DNA of 21,615 bases from Clostridia bacterium (GTDB lineage: Bacteria > Bacillota_A > Clostridia > Christensenellales > CAG-138): contig JAFPXU010000011.1 of assembly GCA_017394605.1 (NCBI GenBank), positions 1-21,615 on the forward strand, written 5' to 3'. Shown piece by piece: positions 7,171-13,825 of this stretch (the first letter of the stretch is position 1; each line of letters starts with the position of its first letter). Below the pieces are notes generated by a model. That model saw only the letters and a program-made list of their open reading frames with translations, made no database searches and was not told the origin of the DNA. The position numbers were made by a program, and so were the translations under genes.

Positions 7171-8370
7171 TTATTCCTCGTCAATGGAGAAGTTGTCAAA
7201 GTATCCCTGAACGAGAACCACAGGTGTACCCTTGTCTCCGCTGCCGGATGTCAGATCGCACAGGGAACCGATCAGATCGGTGATCCTTCTCGGGGTGGTT
7301 CCTTCCGAAACCATGTTTCCGACCAGATCGCTTTCCTTCTTGCTGATGTATTCGGCGATCGCTGCTTCCAGCTGCTCACCCTTCAGATCCTTGAAGTCGT
7401 TATCCGCGAGGTATTTCAGCTTCACTTCATTCGGCTGCCCGCGAAGACCGTCGGTGCATGCCGGACAGACGACCGGGTCAGCAAGCTCCCAGATCTTTCC
7501 GACAGGATCCTTGAACGCGCCGTCTCCGTAGACCATGACTTCGATGTTCCTGCCGGTTTTTTCCTTCAGCTGCGCCGCGATCCCTTCCACGACCTGCTTG
7601 CAGTCGCGCGGGAACAGTTTGACGCGGTCCTCCTGCGCCTTGTTGCTTCCGTAGAGACCATAGTCGCGGTTAAAGCCGCTCCCATCCACGGACTCCGTCA
7701 GAATATCGTCCATACCGAGCACTACCGCGGCGCCGGCGTTTTTCAGATACCGTTTGCTGCGCTGTCTCGTATGGATATCGCAGCAAAGGACGTGATCCGT
7801 ATACTTAAGGATCGCTCTCGGATCGTTCGCGAAAATGATCTCGGCCTCGCATCCCGCAGCCTCGATCAAATCGTGATAATAGGCAACATAGTCCATTCCG
7901 GTGAAGGGATGTTTCGGATAGCCGAACAGCTCGCGGTACTGTTTTTCGGTCAGAACGTCCGTATAGGGATTGACACCCTTTTCATCGAGAAGGTCCTCGG
8001 AAAACAGATGGTTTCCGACTTCGTCAGACGGATAGCTGAGCTGTACAACCAGTTTTTTCGCGCCCATCGCGAACGCTCTGAGAAGAATCGCGAAACGGTT
8101 TCTGCTGAGGATCGGGAACAGGATGCCTACGGTTTCCCCGCCCAGCTTGTTTCTGAAGTCCTTGGAGATCTGTTCCGTCGTCGCATAGTTTCCCTGCGCG
8201 CGCGCAACGACCGCTTCCGTGACCGCCACAACGTCCCTGTCATGGAAATAGAAGTCGTTGTGATAGGACGCGTTCAGCAGCGCGTTGACCGTGATCTTGA
8301 CGATATCATCGCCTTCACGGATGATCGGGGTGCGGATGCCTCTGGCAACTGTCCCTACTAATCTGATCAT
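7171..8370 (-). CDS. CofE-like protein (coenzyme F420-0:L-glutamate ligase family)
   Basis: A 399-aa protein whose N-terminal region resembles CofE/COG1478: RGIRTPIIREGDDIVKI is followed by FHDRDVVAVTEAVVARAQGN, corresponding to the GDD and the D-V-hydrophobic-E strands of that family. A second conserved block is VYGDGAFKDPVGK, followed by VVCPACTDGL with two cysteines of possible structural or metal-binding role. Archaeal CofE is about 250 aa, so this is a longer clostridial type. Known CofE adds glutamate to F420-0 using GTP. F420 is not expected in this kind of organism, so the substrate is probably different, perhaps a folate. A COG1478 protein has been reported to replace folylpolyglutamate synthase in Chlamydia. 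GGGAGGG stands about 6 bases before the ATG. Family call is good; function uncertain. Confidence 0.85.
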   Translation of the reverse strand: MIRLVGTVARGIRTPIIREGDDIVKITVNALLNASYHNDFYFHDRDVVAVTEAVVARAQGNYATTEQISKDFRNKLGGETVGILFPILSRNRFAILLRAFAMGAKKLVVQLSYPSDEVGNHLFSEDLLDEKGVNPYTDVLTEKQYRELFGYPKHPFTGMDYVAYYHDLIEAAGCEAEIIFANDPRAILKYTDHVLCCDIHTRQRSKRYLKNAGAAVVLGMDDILTESVDGSGFNRDYGLYGSNKAQEDRVKLFPRDCKQVVEGIAAQLKEKTGRNIEVMVYGDGAFKDPVGKIWELADPVVCPACTDGLRGQPNEVKLKYLADNDFKDLKGEQLEAAIAEYISKKESDLVGNMVSEGTTPRRITDLIGSLCDLTSGSGDKGTPVVLVQGYFDNFSIDEE

Positions 8371-8453
8371 ATGTCCCTCCCGTAAGTACCGGCCTGCCGC
8401 GCCGTTATCTGGCTGGCAGATTTGCCGAATATTATATACAAAAACAAGAAATT

Positions 8454-8482
8454 ATTATACCCGAAACGATCCCCGTGCGCAA
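8454..8482 (-). promoter_or_regulatory. Promoter of the CofE-like gene
   Basis: On the minus strand TTGCGC (8482-8477) and a perfect TATAAT (8459-8454) are 17 bases apart, predicting a leader of about 77 nt. A second TATAAT lies at 8436-8431, exactly one promoter length downstream but without its own -35. The remainder of the 8371-8615 gap contains no gene I can support. Confidence 0.6.
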
Positions 8483-8591
8483 TGATTATTTCTGAAAAAA
8501 CGTGGTGTTTCTTCCGCGTCAGAAGCGGGCGTGTCTTCGGCCTGATGCATGTCTCTCAACGAATTATCCCGAAGTGACGGCATGATACGGG

Positions 8592-8611
8592 AAACCGTTA
8601 TTCCGGAACGG
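8592..8611 (-). terminator. Weak hairpin after the methyltransferase gene
   Basis: On the minus strand CCGTT (8611-8607) and AACGG (8599-8595) can pair around a 7-nt loop, followed by TTT. It starts four bases after the stop at 8616. The stem is short and the T-tract poor, so terminator function is doubtful. Confidence 0.25.
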
Positions 8612-8615
8612 CTTC

Positions 8616-9239
8616 TTACCCTTGCCCGGAAATCGTCAGGATCCCGGAACAGAAAGAGACCGGCTGATAGTCAAGATTCGGAAATTCCCGTCTCATGTCA
8701 TCGATAATGAAGTAGAACTCCTCGTCATCCCACTCATCCCCCGCCTCCCGCCGGCAGTGTTCCAGCTCTTCGCGGGTCTGAAAAGCAACGTCCCCTATCA
8801 GAATCTTTCCGCCCTCTGTCAAGCGATCCATGAGGTCACGAAGAAGGCCGGTCTTCTGCGCGTCGGTCAGATGATGCAGCGAATAGGTCGCCACAACAAA
8901 ATCATACCGCAGGTTCCGCAGCGCTTCCGTAAGCCCCTGCGAAAAATCGCCCTGATAGAGATGCGCGTCCGGCATCTTGGCGGATGCCAGTTCGACCATC
9001 CTCCCCGAAAAATCCTGTCCGTAAACGGTGCAGCCGTTCTCGCAAAGCTTTGCGGTGAGCATTCCGGTTCCGAACCCAAGATCCAGTACAACGGCGCACC
9101 TCTTCTCCATTACAGTCCGATAGATCCCGTTCAGTACCTTTTTGTATCCGGCAAACGGATACGCGTTCTCCTCTTCGGACAATCCGACGTCCAGGTCGTA
9201 CCCGTCCGCCCAAAGATCGAAACCCTTGTGATCCAGCAT
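8616..9239 (-). CDS. Class I SAM-dependent methyltransferase
   Basis: The 207-aa protein shows the Rossmann-type methyltransferase motifs in order: VVLDLGFGTGML (50-61, SAM-binding motif I), the acidic end of strand beta-2 in VYGQDFS, YQGDFSQGL for the adenine-contacting motif II, YDFVVATYSLHHLTD for motif IV/post-IV, and LTEGGKILIGDVAF for the following strand. This type methylates small molecules or modified bases; the SLHHL segment is typical of the Methyltransf_11/25 groups. Substrate is unknown. GGGAG precedes the ATG at 9239 by about 8 bases. It is the last gene of the minus-strand run that begins with D-lyxose isomerase, but a TATAAT 63 bases upstream could give it its own transcript. 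Confidence 0.9.
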   Translation of the reverse strand: MLDHKGFDLWADGYDLDVGLSEEENAYPFAGYKKVLNGIYRTVMEKRCAVVLDLGFGTGMLTAKLCENGCTVYGQDFSGRMVELASAKMPDAHLYQGDFSQGLTEALRNLRYDFVVATYSLHHLTDAQKTGLLRDLMDRLTEGGKILIGDVAFQTREELEHCRREAGDEWDDEEFYFIIDDMRREFPNLDYQPVSFCSGILTISGQG

Positions 9240-9301
9240 GCATTCTTCTCCCGCCTAAACGGACAGCCTACGCATCATTCCGACTATTGGCAAAACCGCC
9301 G

Positions 9302-9307
9302 ATTATA
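9302..9307 (-). promoter_or_regulatory. Possible -10 element before the methyltransferase gene
   Basis: A perfect TATAAT is present on the minus strand, 63 bases before the ATG at 9239, but no recognisable -35 lies 16-18 bases upstream. It is the only promoter-like element in the 9240-9379 gap. Confidence 0.3.
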
Positions 9308-9379
9308 CGATTGCTTCTGTTCTTTTCTCCGCCGTCCCTGTATCCGGCCGTGCAGTTGCGGACCGCAGCCGCAGCCGTT

Positions 9380-9583
9380 TCATTTTTCTGAGGAACGCGT
9401 CTTTTCTTCCGTCATTCCCATTTTTTCAGTCAGATCATGGAGGCTTTTATCGTATTGGGCCTGAGATATGGCTCCGTGCTCCAAAAACACATCCAGCGTT
9501 TTCTTCTGGCGAAGATACAGAAGCCTGTTCTTTTCTCTGTCATTCAGATGCGACCAGTCGACATTCTCTACATTTGCGTCCAC
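9380..9583 (-). CDS. Small SHOCT-like protein (67 aa, GTG start)
   Basis: I place the start at the GTG at 9583 because AGGGGA lies about 8 bases upstream. The frame stays open further upstream, but those residues are arginine/serine-rich, of low quality and without a ribosome binding site. The 67-aa product begins MDANVENVDWSHLNDREKNR. Its centre, RQKKTLDVFLEHGAISQAQY followed by DKSLHDLTEKMGM, is a two-helix unit like the SHOCT domain, in which a glycine turn separates two short helices and a hydroxyl-rich ISxxQY follows. SHOCT domains are thought to mediate oligomerisation or tethering. It lies 85 bases after the nitrilase-family gene, probably in the same transcript. The gene is likely real; its function is unknown. 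Confidence 0.7.
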   Translation of the reverse strand: MDANVENVDWSHLNDREKNRLLYLRQKKTLDVFLEHGAISQAQYDKSLHDLTEKMGMTEEKTRSSEK

Positions 9584-9668
9584 GAGTTTTCCCCTTGATG
9601 ATTCAGTCCGTCCCCGCCGAGCCAGGACCCGCTCAAAGAGGCAGTCCGTGCACCGTACGGCATCGTTG

Positions 9669-10454
9669 TCAGCGGTACAGTTCCGGACGCCTGTCCTTCC
9701 AGACCGGTCTTCTCCCCTGCTCCGTTTCGACATCCGCGAGATCCAGATCGGCGTAAATGACATTCTGCCCGGAATCCGCGACAGCGATCAGGGCGCCTTG
9801 CGGTCCCGCGATCAAAGAGCCGCCTTCGTGCTGTCCTGCTCTGTTCGGAGGCGTGGAAGTATTTCCGACCGTAAAGATCCCGTTCTCGATCGCTCGGGCT
9901 CTCAAAAGCACAGAAAACTGATCCGCGAATCTGTACGGCCACTGGGAGCAGACGAACATGACCCTTGTCGGAGGTTCCGCGACTGCCCTGCATAGTTCGG
10001 GAAAGCGGATGTCGTAGCAGATCACCGCGGCGCACCGGACGCCGTCCAGTAAAAAAGTACCGAACGTATTTCCCGCGCTGTAAGCAAGATTCTCTCCGGA
10101 CCGGGAAAGCAGATGGATCTTGTCGTACCGGCATACGCAGTATCCCTGTCTGTCGAATACATAGGTCGTATTGTAGATTGACCCATCCCTGCGGTCCGAC
10201 ACGGAACCTCCCACGATATTGACGGAGTACTCTTTCGAGAGAGCTCCGAGCAGCTTTATCGTCCGTTCCCCGTTTATGTCGCTCGCGGAGGCAAGATCCT
10301 CCCTCGGAAAATAGCCGGAATTCCACATCTCCGGCAGGGTAATAACGTCCGGTCGGATCGTTTCCGCAGTCTCCGAGATCCGATCCGACACCGTTTTGAA
10401 GTTCTGATCGGGATCCGGAGAAAGATGGTCCATCTGAATGCAGGCAATTCTCAT
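9669..10454 (-). CDS. Carbon-nitrogen hydrolase (nitrilase superfamily)
   Basis: The 261-aa protein carries the nitrilase-superfamily catalytic triad: E42 in TLPEMWNSGY, K112 in YDKIHLL and C146 in VICYDIRFPEL. Members hydrolyse amides or carbamoyl groups in the cytosol. Overall length and motif spacing are closest to omega-amidase-like and MtnU-like branches, so a small omega-amide is the most likely substrate, but this is inference. The ATG at 10454 has only an A-rich upstream (AAAAG), with no good Shine-Dalgarno. It lies 74 bases after the phosphodiester glycosidase gene. Confidence 0.92.
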   Translation of the reverse strand: MRIACIQMDHLSPDPDQNFKTVSDRISETAETIRPDVITLPEMWNSGYFPREDLASASDINGERTIKLLGALSKEYSVNIVGGSVSDRRDGSIYNTTYVFDRQGYCVCRYDKIHLLSRSGENLAYSAGNTFGTFLLDGVRCAAVICYDIRFPELCRAVAEPPTRVMFVCSQWPYRFADQFSVLLRARAIENGIFTVGNTSTPPNRAGQHEGGSLIAGPQGALIAVADSGQNVIYADLDLADVETEQGRRPVWKDRRPELYR

Positions 10455-10485
10455 CTTTTTGTCGTTCTTTTACATGTGATTGGTC

Positions 10486-10524
10486 CGTTCTGTTTCATTC
10501 CTATCCGGAACAGAACGTTTTTTT
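10486..10524 (+). terminator. Plus-strand hairpin with T-tract, opposite to flanking genes
   Basis: CGTTCTGTT (10486-10494) and AACAGAACG (10509-10517) form a perfect 9-bp stem with a 14-nt loop, followed by seven T residues (10518-10524). Both flanking genes are on the minus strand, where the A-run precedes the hairpin and no T-tract follows. It therefore looks like a terminator for antisense transcription, or a minus-strand structure used for another purpose. Confidence 0.5.
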
Positions 10525-10528
10525 AAGC

Positions 10529-11890
10529 TCAGCGCGCAATCAGGCCGAGCGGCACCGCGCGTTCCATTTCGCCAAAGTCTTCCCGGTTCCGGTCGGAGAT
10601 CAGAAGACTCCGCCCGTTTTCCACAAGGATCTGCGCGGATCCCCCTCCGTCCAGATTAATCCCGTTCACGATGCCGGCATCCGTGCAATAGCGCGACATT
10701 TCCAAAAGAGTCGCGCCGCGGCTGTCTTTTCCGGGCTCGTGTCCAATCTTGGCAGCTCCTTCCGCCCAAATCACGACCGGATTTCCGTCTCCGTCGCTTC
10801 CGAGCGCCATTCTGGCCGCACGGTCCTGCGCGTACCGGTGCGGATACAAACTGGGCGGATACGGCACGCGCTGGCGCGGGTCCCGGATATTGTAGAAGGA
10901 TGAGACAAACGATTCCGTCCGGTTTCCGCTGACGACCGTGCTGTTGCCGGTCTGTATGCCGAACTGGATATCTTCCATGCCGTAAAACACGGCTGTATCC
11001 CCTGGGGAGGCGATCCGTTCCGGTGTGCGCATCACGAATCCGGACGAGGGGACCGGGGTGTATCCGCTCTCGCTGACGCCGGCGACCCGGTTGCCGATGA
11101 TGACCGTATCCCATCCCCCGCCGCGCTTTGTTCTTCTGCAGAATGGACGCGTATACAGTTCCGCGTTCCGCCCATGCAGATACTTCTTTCCGCCCAGTCC
11201 GATCTCAAGCGTCCGGATGTCCGGAATCTCCACGAAAGATGTGCCGTCATGCCGGACCAGCAGTGCTTCCCTGTGGTATAACGGCGGATTCAGGATAACG
11301 CCGTCCTTCACCATAAGTCCGATCGGCGTCCCGACATGGTCGAACGGGGTCGCGCAGTCGAAGCTGTCCATGATAAAGAACGGGGCATTGCATTTGAATG
11401 CCGCTTCCTTCTCCGTCTCCGACAGGAACCCGAGCGTGCTACGGACCGGAATGATCTTCGTAAAAGGCAGTTTCCCGCATACGACCCCAATGCTTCCGGA
11501 ACGTTCTAGCTCCTCCACAAAGGTCTGAACGCGTTTTTCCTTCGCGTAAATCTTCGCGTTCTGCACAGCGGCATATTTATTCAGAAGATAAGCCGCTTTT
11601 GTCAGGCGGTCGTCTGTTTCGACCCTCCCCGTCATTCCGGGCATATCGGGAACCGGCACGCCTTCCGGAAGAGAAAACAGGATCATCCGTCCGAAAATCC
11701 ATGGCATGACGGGAACGATAAACTGCCGGTAGAGAAACACAATTTGGGAAAAGACGCTGTCCGAAGCGTCCGGGCGCAGAAAGTCAAGCGATGACCATCC
11801 GTTCAGGCGCACGATCTGCACCCTCTGGATCTCCCCGTCTTCCAGCGGATAGATTCTTATCTCCGTTTTCAAACGACCGTTCCGTTCCAT
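10529..11890 (-). CDS. Phosphodiester glycosidase family protein (NAGPA domain)
   Basis: The 453-aa protein ends with the hallmark of the NAGPA/PF09992 family, INLDGGGSAQI (the DGGGS at 414-418), and with a preceding VIWAEGAAK strand and a TLLEMSRYCTDAG helix typical of that domain. Family members cleave sugar-1-phosphodiester bonds, for example uncovering N-acetylglucosamine phosphodiesters; bacterial substrates are mostly unknown. No signal peptide is evident, so it may be cytosolic, unlike the mammalian enzyme. The first 150 residues resemble nothing I recognise. It begins 15 bases after the stop of the D-lyxose isomerase gene without a strong ribosome binding site, so translational coupling is likely. 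Confidence 0.85.
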   Translation of the reverse strand: MERNGRLKTEIRIYPLEDGEIQRVQIVRLNGWSSLDFLRPDASDSVFSQIVFLYRQFIVPVMPWIFGRMILFSLPEGVPVPDMPGMTGRVETDDRLTKAAYLLNKYAAVQNAKIYAKEKRVQTFVEELERSGSIGVVCGKLPFTKIIPVRSTLGFLSETEKEAAFKCNAPFFIMDSFDCATPFDHVGTPIGLMVKDGVILNPPLYHREALLVRHDGTSFVEIPDIRTLEIGLGGKKYLHGRNAELYTRPFCRRTKRGGGWDTVIIGNRVAGVSESGYTPVPSSGFVMRTPERIASPGDTAVFYGMEDIQFGIQTGNSTVVSGNRTESFVSSFYNIRDPRQRVPYPPSLYPHRYAQDRAARMALGSDGDGNPVVIWAEGAAKIGHEPGKDSRGATLLEMSRYCTDAGIVNGINLDGGGSAQILVENGRSLLISDRNREDFGEMERAVPLGLIAR

Positions 11891-11905
11891 CCGACAGTCG
11901 AATTG

Positions 11906-12589
11906 TCACGCTTCCGGGTACTCCGTGCAAAGCAGCCTGTAGGGCGGCTCATCCTCCTCGATCTCTGGGAATCTTCCGACCGGGGGATTGAAGCGATTGT
12001 CGTTCGCGTCATCGTTGCACTGTGAAACCTCTCCGAGAAGCACGCTTCCCGTGCCGGGCTCGACCTCAAAATCGTGATAGAGATACTGCGTAACGAAAAT
12101 AGATTCCCCCGGCGTCAGGCGGATCTGCGTTCCCGCAGGAACCGTACACGTCCTGCCATCCAGATGGACCGTAACGTCGGATACCGGATCGACCGACTCA
12201 TCCGGGTTCGAATTGTATACCCGGATCAGCACGTTTCCGCCGCCGCGGTTGATGATATCCTCCGTCTTCTGCCAGTGGAAATGGTTGGGAGAGTACTGGC
12301 CTTCCTTAAGATACAGCAGCTTCTCCGCATATACCTTCGGGTATTTGTCCGGCATCTGTCGGCTTCCGTTGCGGATCGTGATCAGGGAAAATCCCATCTT
12401 GTCAAAATCTCCCCCGCCGTAATCCGTAATATCCCAGCCGAGACCGCAGTCACGCACCTCGTCGTATTCATGGCCCTTTGTTCTCCATTCCTCAGGGGTA
12501 AAATGACAGAACGGTGGAAGAAAACAGCAGTATTTTTCGCACATGGCCTCCATCTCTCTGAGTGCCCTGTTGATCTCCGAACGTTTCAT
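11906..12589 (-). CDS. D-lyxose ketol-isomerase (D-lyxose/D-mannose isomerase)
   Basis: The 227-aa cupin-fold protein matches the D-lyxose isomerase family (EC 5.3.1.15), which interconverts D-lyxose and D-xylulose and often D-mannose and D-fructose. The expected metal ligands are visible: H103 and H105 in NHFHWQKTE, E110 in the same segment, and H172 in YLYHDFE. PAGTQIRLTPGES is a typical cupin turn. It is the first gene of a minus-strand series with the phosphodiester glycosidase (15-base gap). AGGAA lies about 12 bases before the ATG. A TATAAT with a neighbouring inverted repeat is found upstream, divergent from an XRE-type regulator. Confidence 0.92.
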   Translation of the reverse strand: MKRSEINRALREMEAMCEKYCCFLPPFCHFTPEEWRTKGHEYDEVRDCGLGWDITDYGGGDFDKMGFSLITIRNGSRQMPDKYPKVYAEKLLYLKEGQYSPNHFHWQKTEDIINRGGGNVLIRVYNSNPDESVDPVSDVTVHLDGRTCTVPAGTQIRLTPGESIFVTQYLYHDFEVEPGTGSVLLGEVSQCNDDANDNRFNPPVGRFPEIEEDEPPYRLLCTEYPEA

Positions 12590-12633
12590 TACAGCTTGTT
12601 CCTGCCTTTCTCTTATGGTTCTACAACATATTT

Positions 12634-12639
12634 ATTATA
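12634..12639 (-). promoter_or_regulatory. -10 element of the D-lyxose isomerase operon
   Basis: TATAAT on the minus strand, 44 bases before the ATG at 12589. The -35 region shows no good consensus but is occupied by an inverted repeat (12644-12665), which would suit an activated or repressed promoter. Confidence 0.5.
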
Positions 12640-12643
12640 CACG

Positions 12644-12676
12644 CTTTCCGCCCGACAGGCGAAAGGGCTTGCTTTC
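12644..12676. promoter_or_regulatory. Inverted repeat, candidate operator between divergent genes
   Basis: CTTTCCGCC (12644-12652) and GGCGAAAG (12658-12665) form an inverted repeat with one extra C and a 5-base centre. A further CTTTC at 12672-12676 repeats the outer half. It covers the spacer and -35 area of the minus-strand promoter and lies just upstream of the plus-strand promoter, so one bound protein could affect both. Confidence 0.4.
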
Positions 12677-12683
12677 TGCGTTA

Positions 12684-12712
12684 TTGAATCACTTTTTCGG
12701 GTTCCGTATAAT
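12684..12712 (+). promoter_or_regulatory. Promoter of the XRE-TPR regulator gene
   Basis: TTGAAT (12684-12689), a 17-base spacer and a perfect TATAAT (12707-12712). Transcription would start near 12719, giving a leader of about 40 nt. Confidence 0.65.
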
Positions 12713-12757
12713 AAGCTTGCAAAAAGGAAACAGAAACCAATCAGGGAGGTCATCATT

Positions 12758-13791
12758 ATGGAACTCGGAAAAAAAATCAGAGCGCTCCGCTTCAAGGCAG
12801 ACATGACGCAGGAGCAGCTTGCCGATAAACTGGGGATCGCCGCTCAGTCGGTCTCCAAGTGGGAAAACGGAGCAACTATGCCGGATATCACTACGCTTCC
12901 GCTGCTTGCGGAAATCTTCGGCGTCACGATTGACGATCTGTTCGACCTGACCGTGGAACAGCGCTTCAACCGCATTGAGAACCGCATGGACGTGGAAGAC
13001 GATCTTCCGCAAGACATCTTTCTGGAATATGAGGAGTCCTGAAATCGCAGCTGACGGATGAAACATACAAGAAACGGGCGACCGAACTGATCGCGTACTT
13101 GTACTGGCACAGAATGGAAATGTTTTCAAAGAAAGCGAGCCGCTACGCTAGAGACGCGGTCCGGCTCTCTCCCGGAGAAAAAGGATGCCAGTGGATCCTT
13201 CAGAAAGCCGAGGGCCATGCGGCCTGGGACTGGAACATATCCAACCATACCGCAGCCATCGAATTTTACAAGGATCTGGTCGAGAAAAACCCGACCGAAA
13301 AAATGCCTTATTACTATCTGCTCGATAACCTGATCGCAGATCACCGTGCGGATGAAGCGGACCGTTACCTCGAACGTCTGTGCGCTCTGCCGGACACAAG
13401 GCCCATCAGCAATCAGGAATACCGTGCTCATATCGCGCTCGCCCGGTTTGACGAAAAGACGGCCGACGGAATCATCGAGCAGATGCTCTCCGACAACCCG
13501 GAAGACTGGATCTGCTTGTTTGAGGCAGCGCAATATTATGCCAAAAAATGCAATTATGCAAGGGCAATCGAGCTTTACGAGCGGTCATTCGAAAAAACGA
13601 CACGCAGGCCGCGTTTCACGGACGAGCTGATGGGGATCCGGGACATTTATGTCATTCTCGGAGAATACGGAAAAGCCGCGGATACCTGCGGCCGGATCGT
13701 CGATCTGCTGGAAAATGAATGGGGCATCAGGGAAAGCGACGAACTGAAGGCTCTGAAGGAGAAAAAAGCGGAACTTCTGAAAAAAGCGTGA
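12758..13791 (+). pseudogene. XRE-family regulator with TPR-like C-terminal half, frameshifted
   Basis: Two adjacent frames form one protein of about 344 aa. The first (12758-13042, 94 aa, ATG preceded by GGGAGG) is an XRE helix-turn-helix (MTQEQLADKLGIAAQSVSKW, then TLPLLAEIFGVTIDDLF) and ends at a TGA in GAG GAG TCC TGA. The second frame is open through this point and continues with KSQLTDETYKKRATELIAYL and WDWNISNH, then helical TPR-like pairs to the stop at 13791. Related clostridial regulators, as I remember them, read EYEEFLK at this junction, so one base seems missing near 13037-13039. No slippery heptamer is present, so programmed frameshifting is unlikely. It is either a real mutation or a sequence error. 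If intact, it would be a cytosolic DNA-binding regulator. Confidence 0.8.
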
Positions 13792-13825
13792 AGATCCGTA
13801 CCCATCCGGGCGAAAACGGAAACGC

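Noticed and set aside
12074..12757. Long in-frame upstream extension of the XRE regulator
   Set aside because: It overlaps the D-lyxose isomerase gene on the other strand and the promoter at 12684-12712. The ATG at 12758 has GGGAGG just upstream.
13031..13050. Programmed ribosomal frameshifting in the XRE-TPR gene
   Set aside because: No X-XXY-YYZ slippery heptamer and no evident downstream stem; a base deletion or sequence error explains it more simply. The same reasoning applies to 16704-16707.
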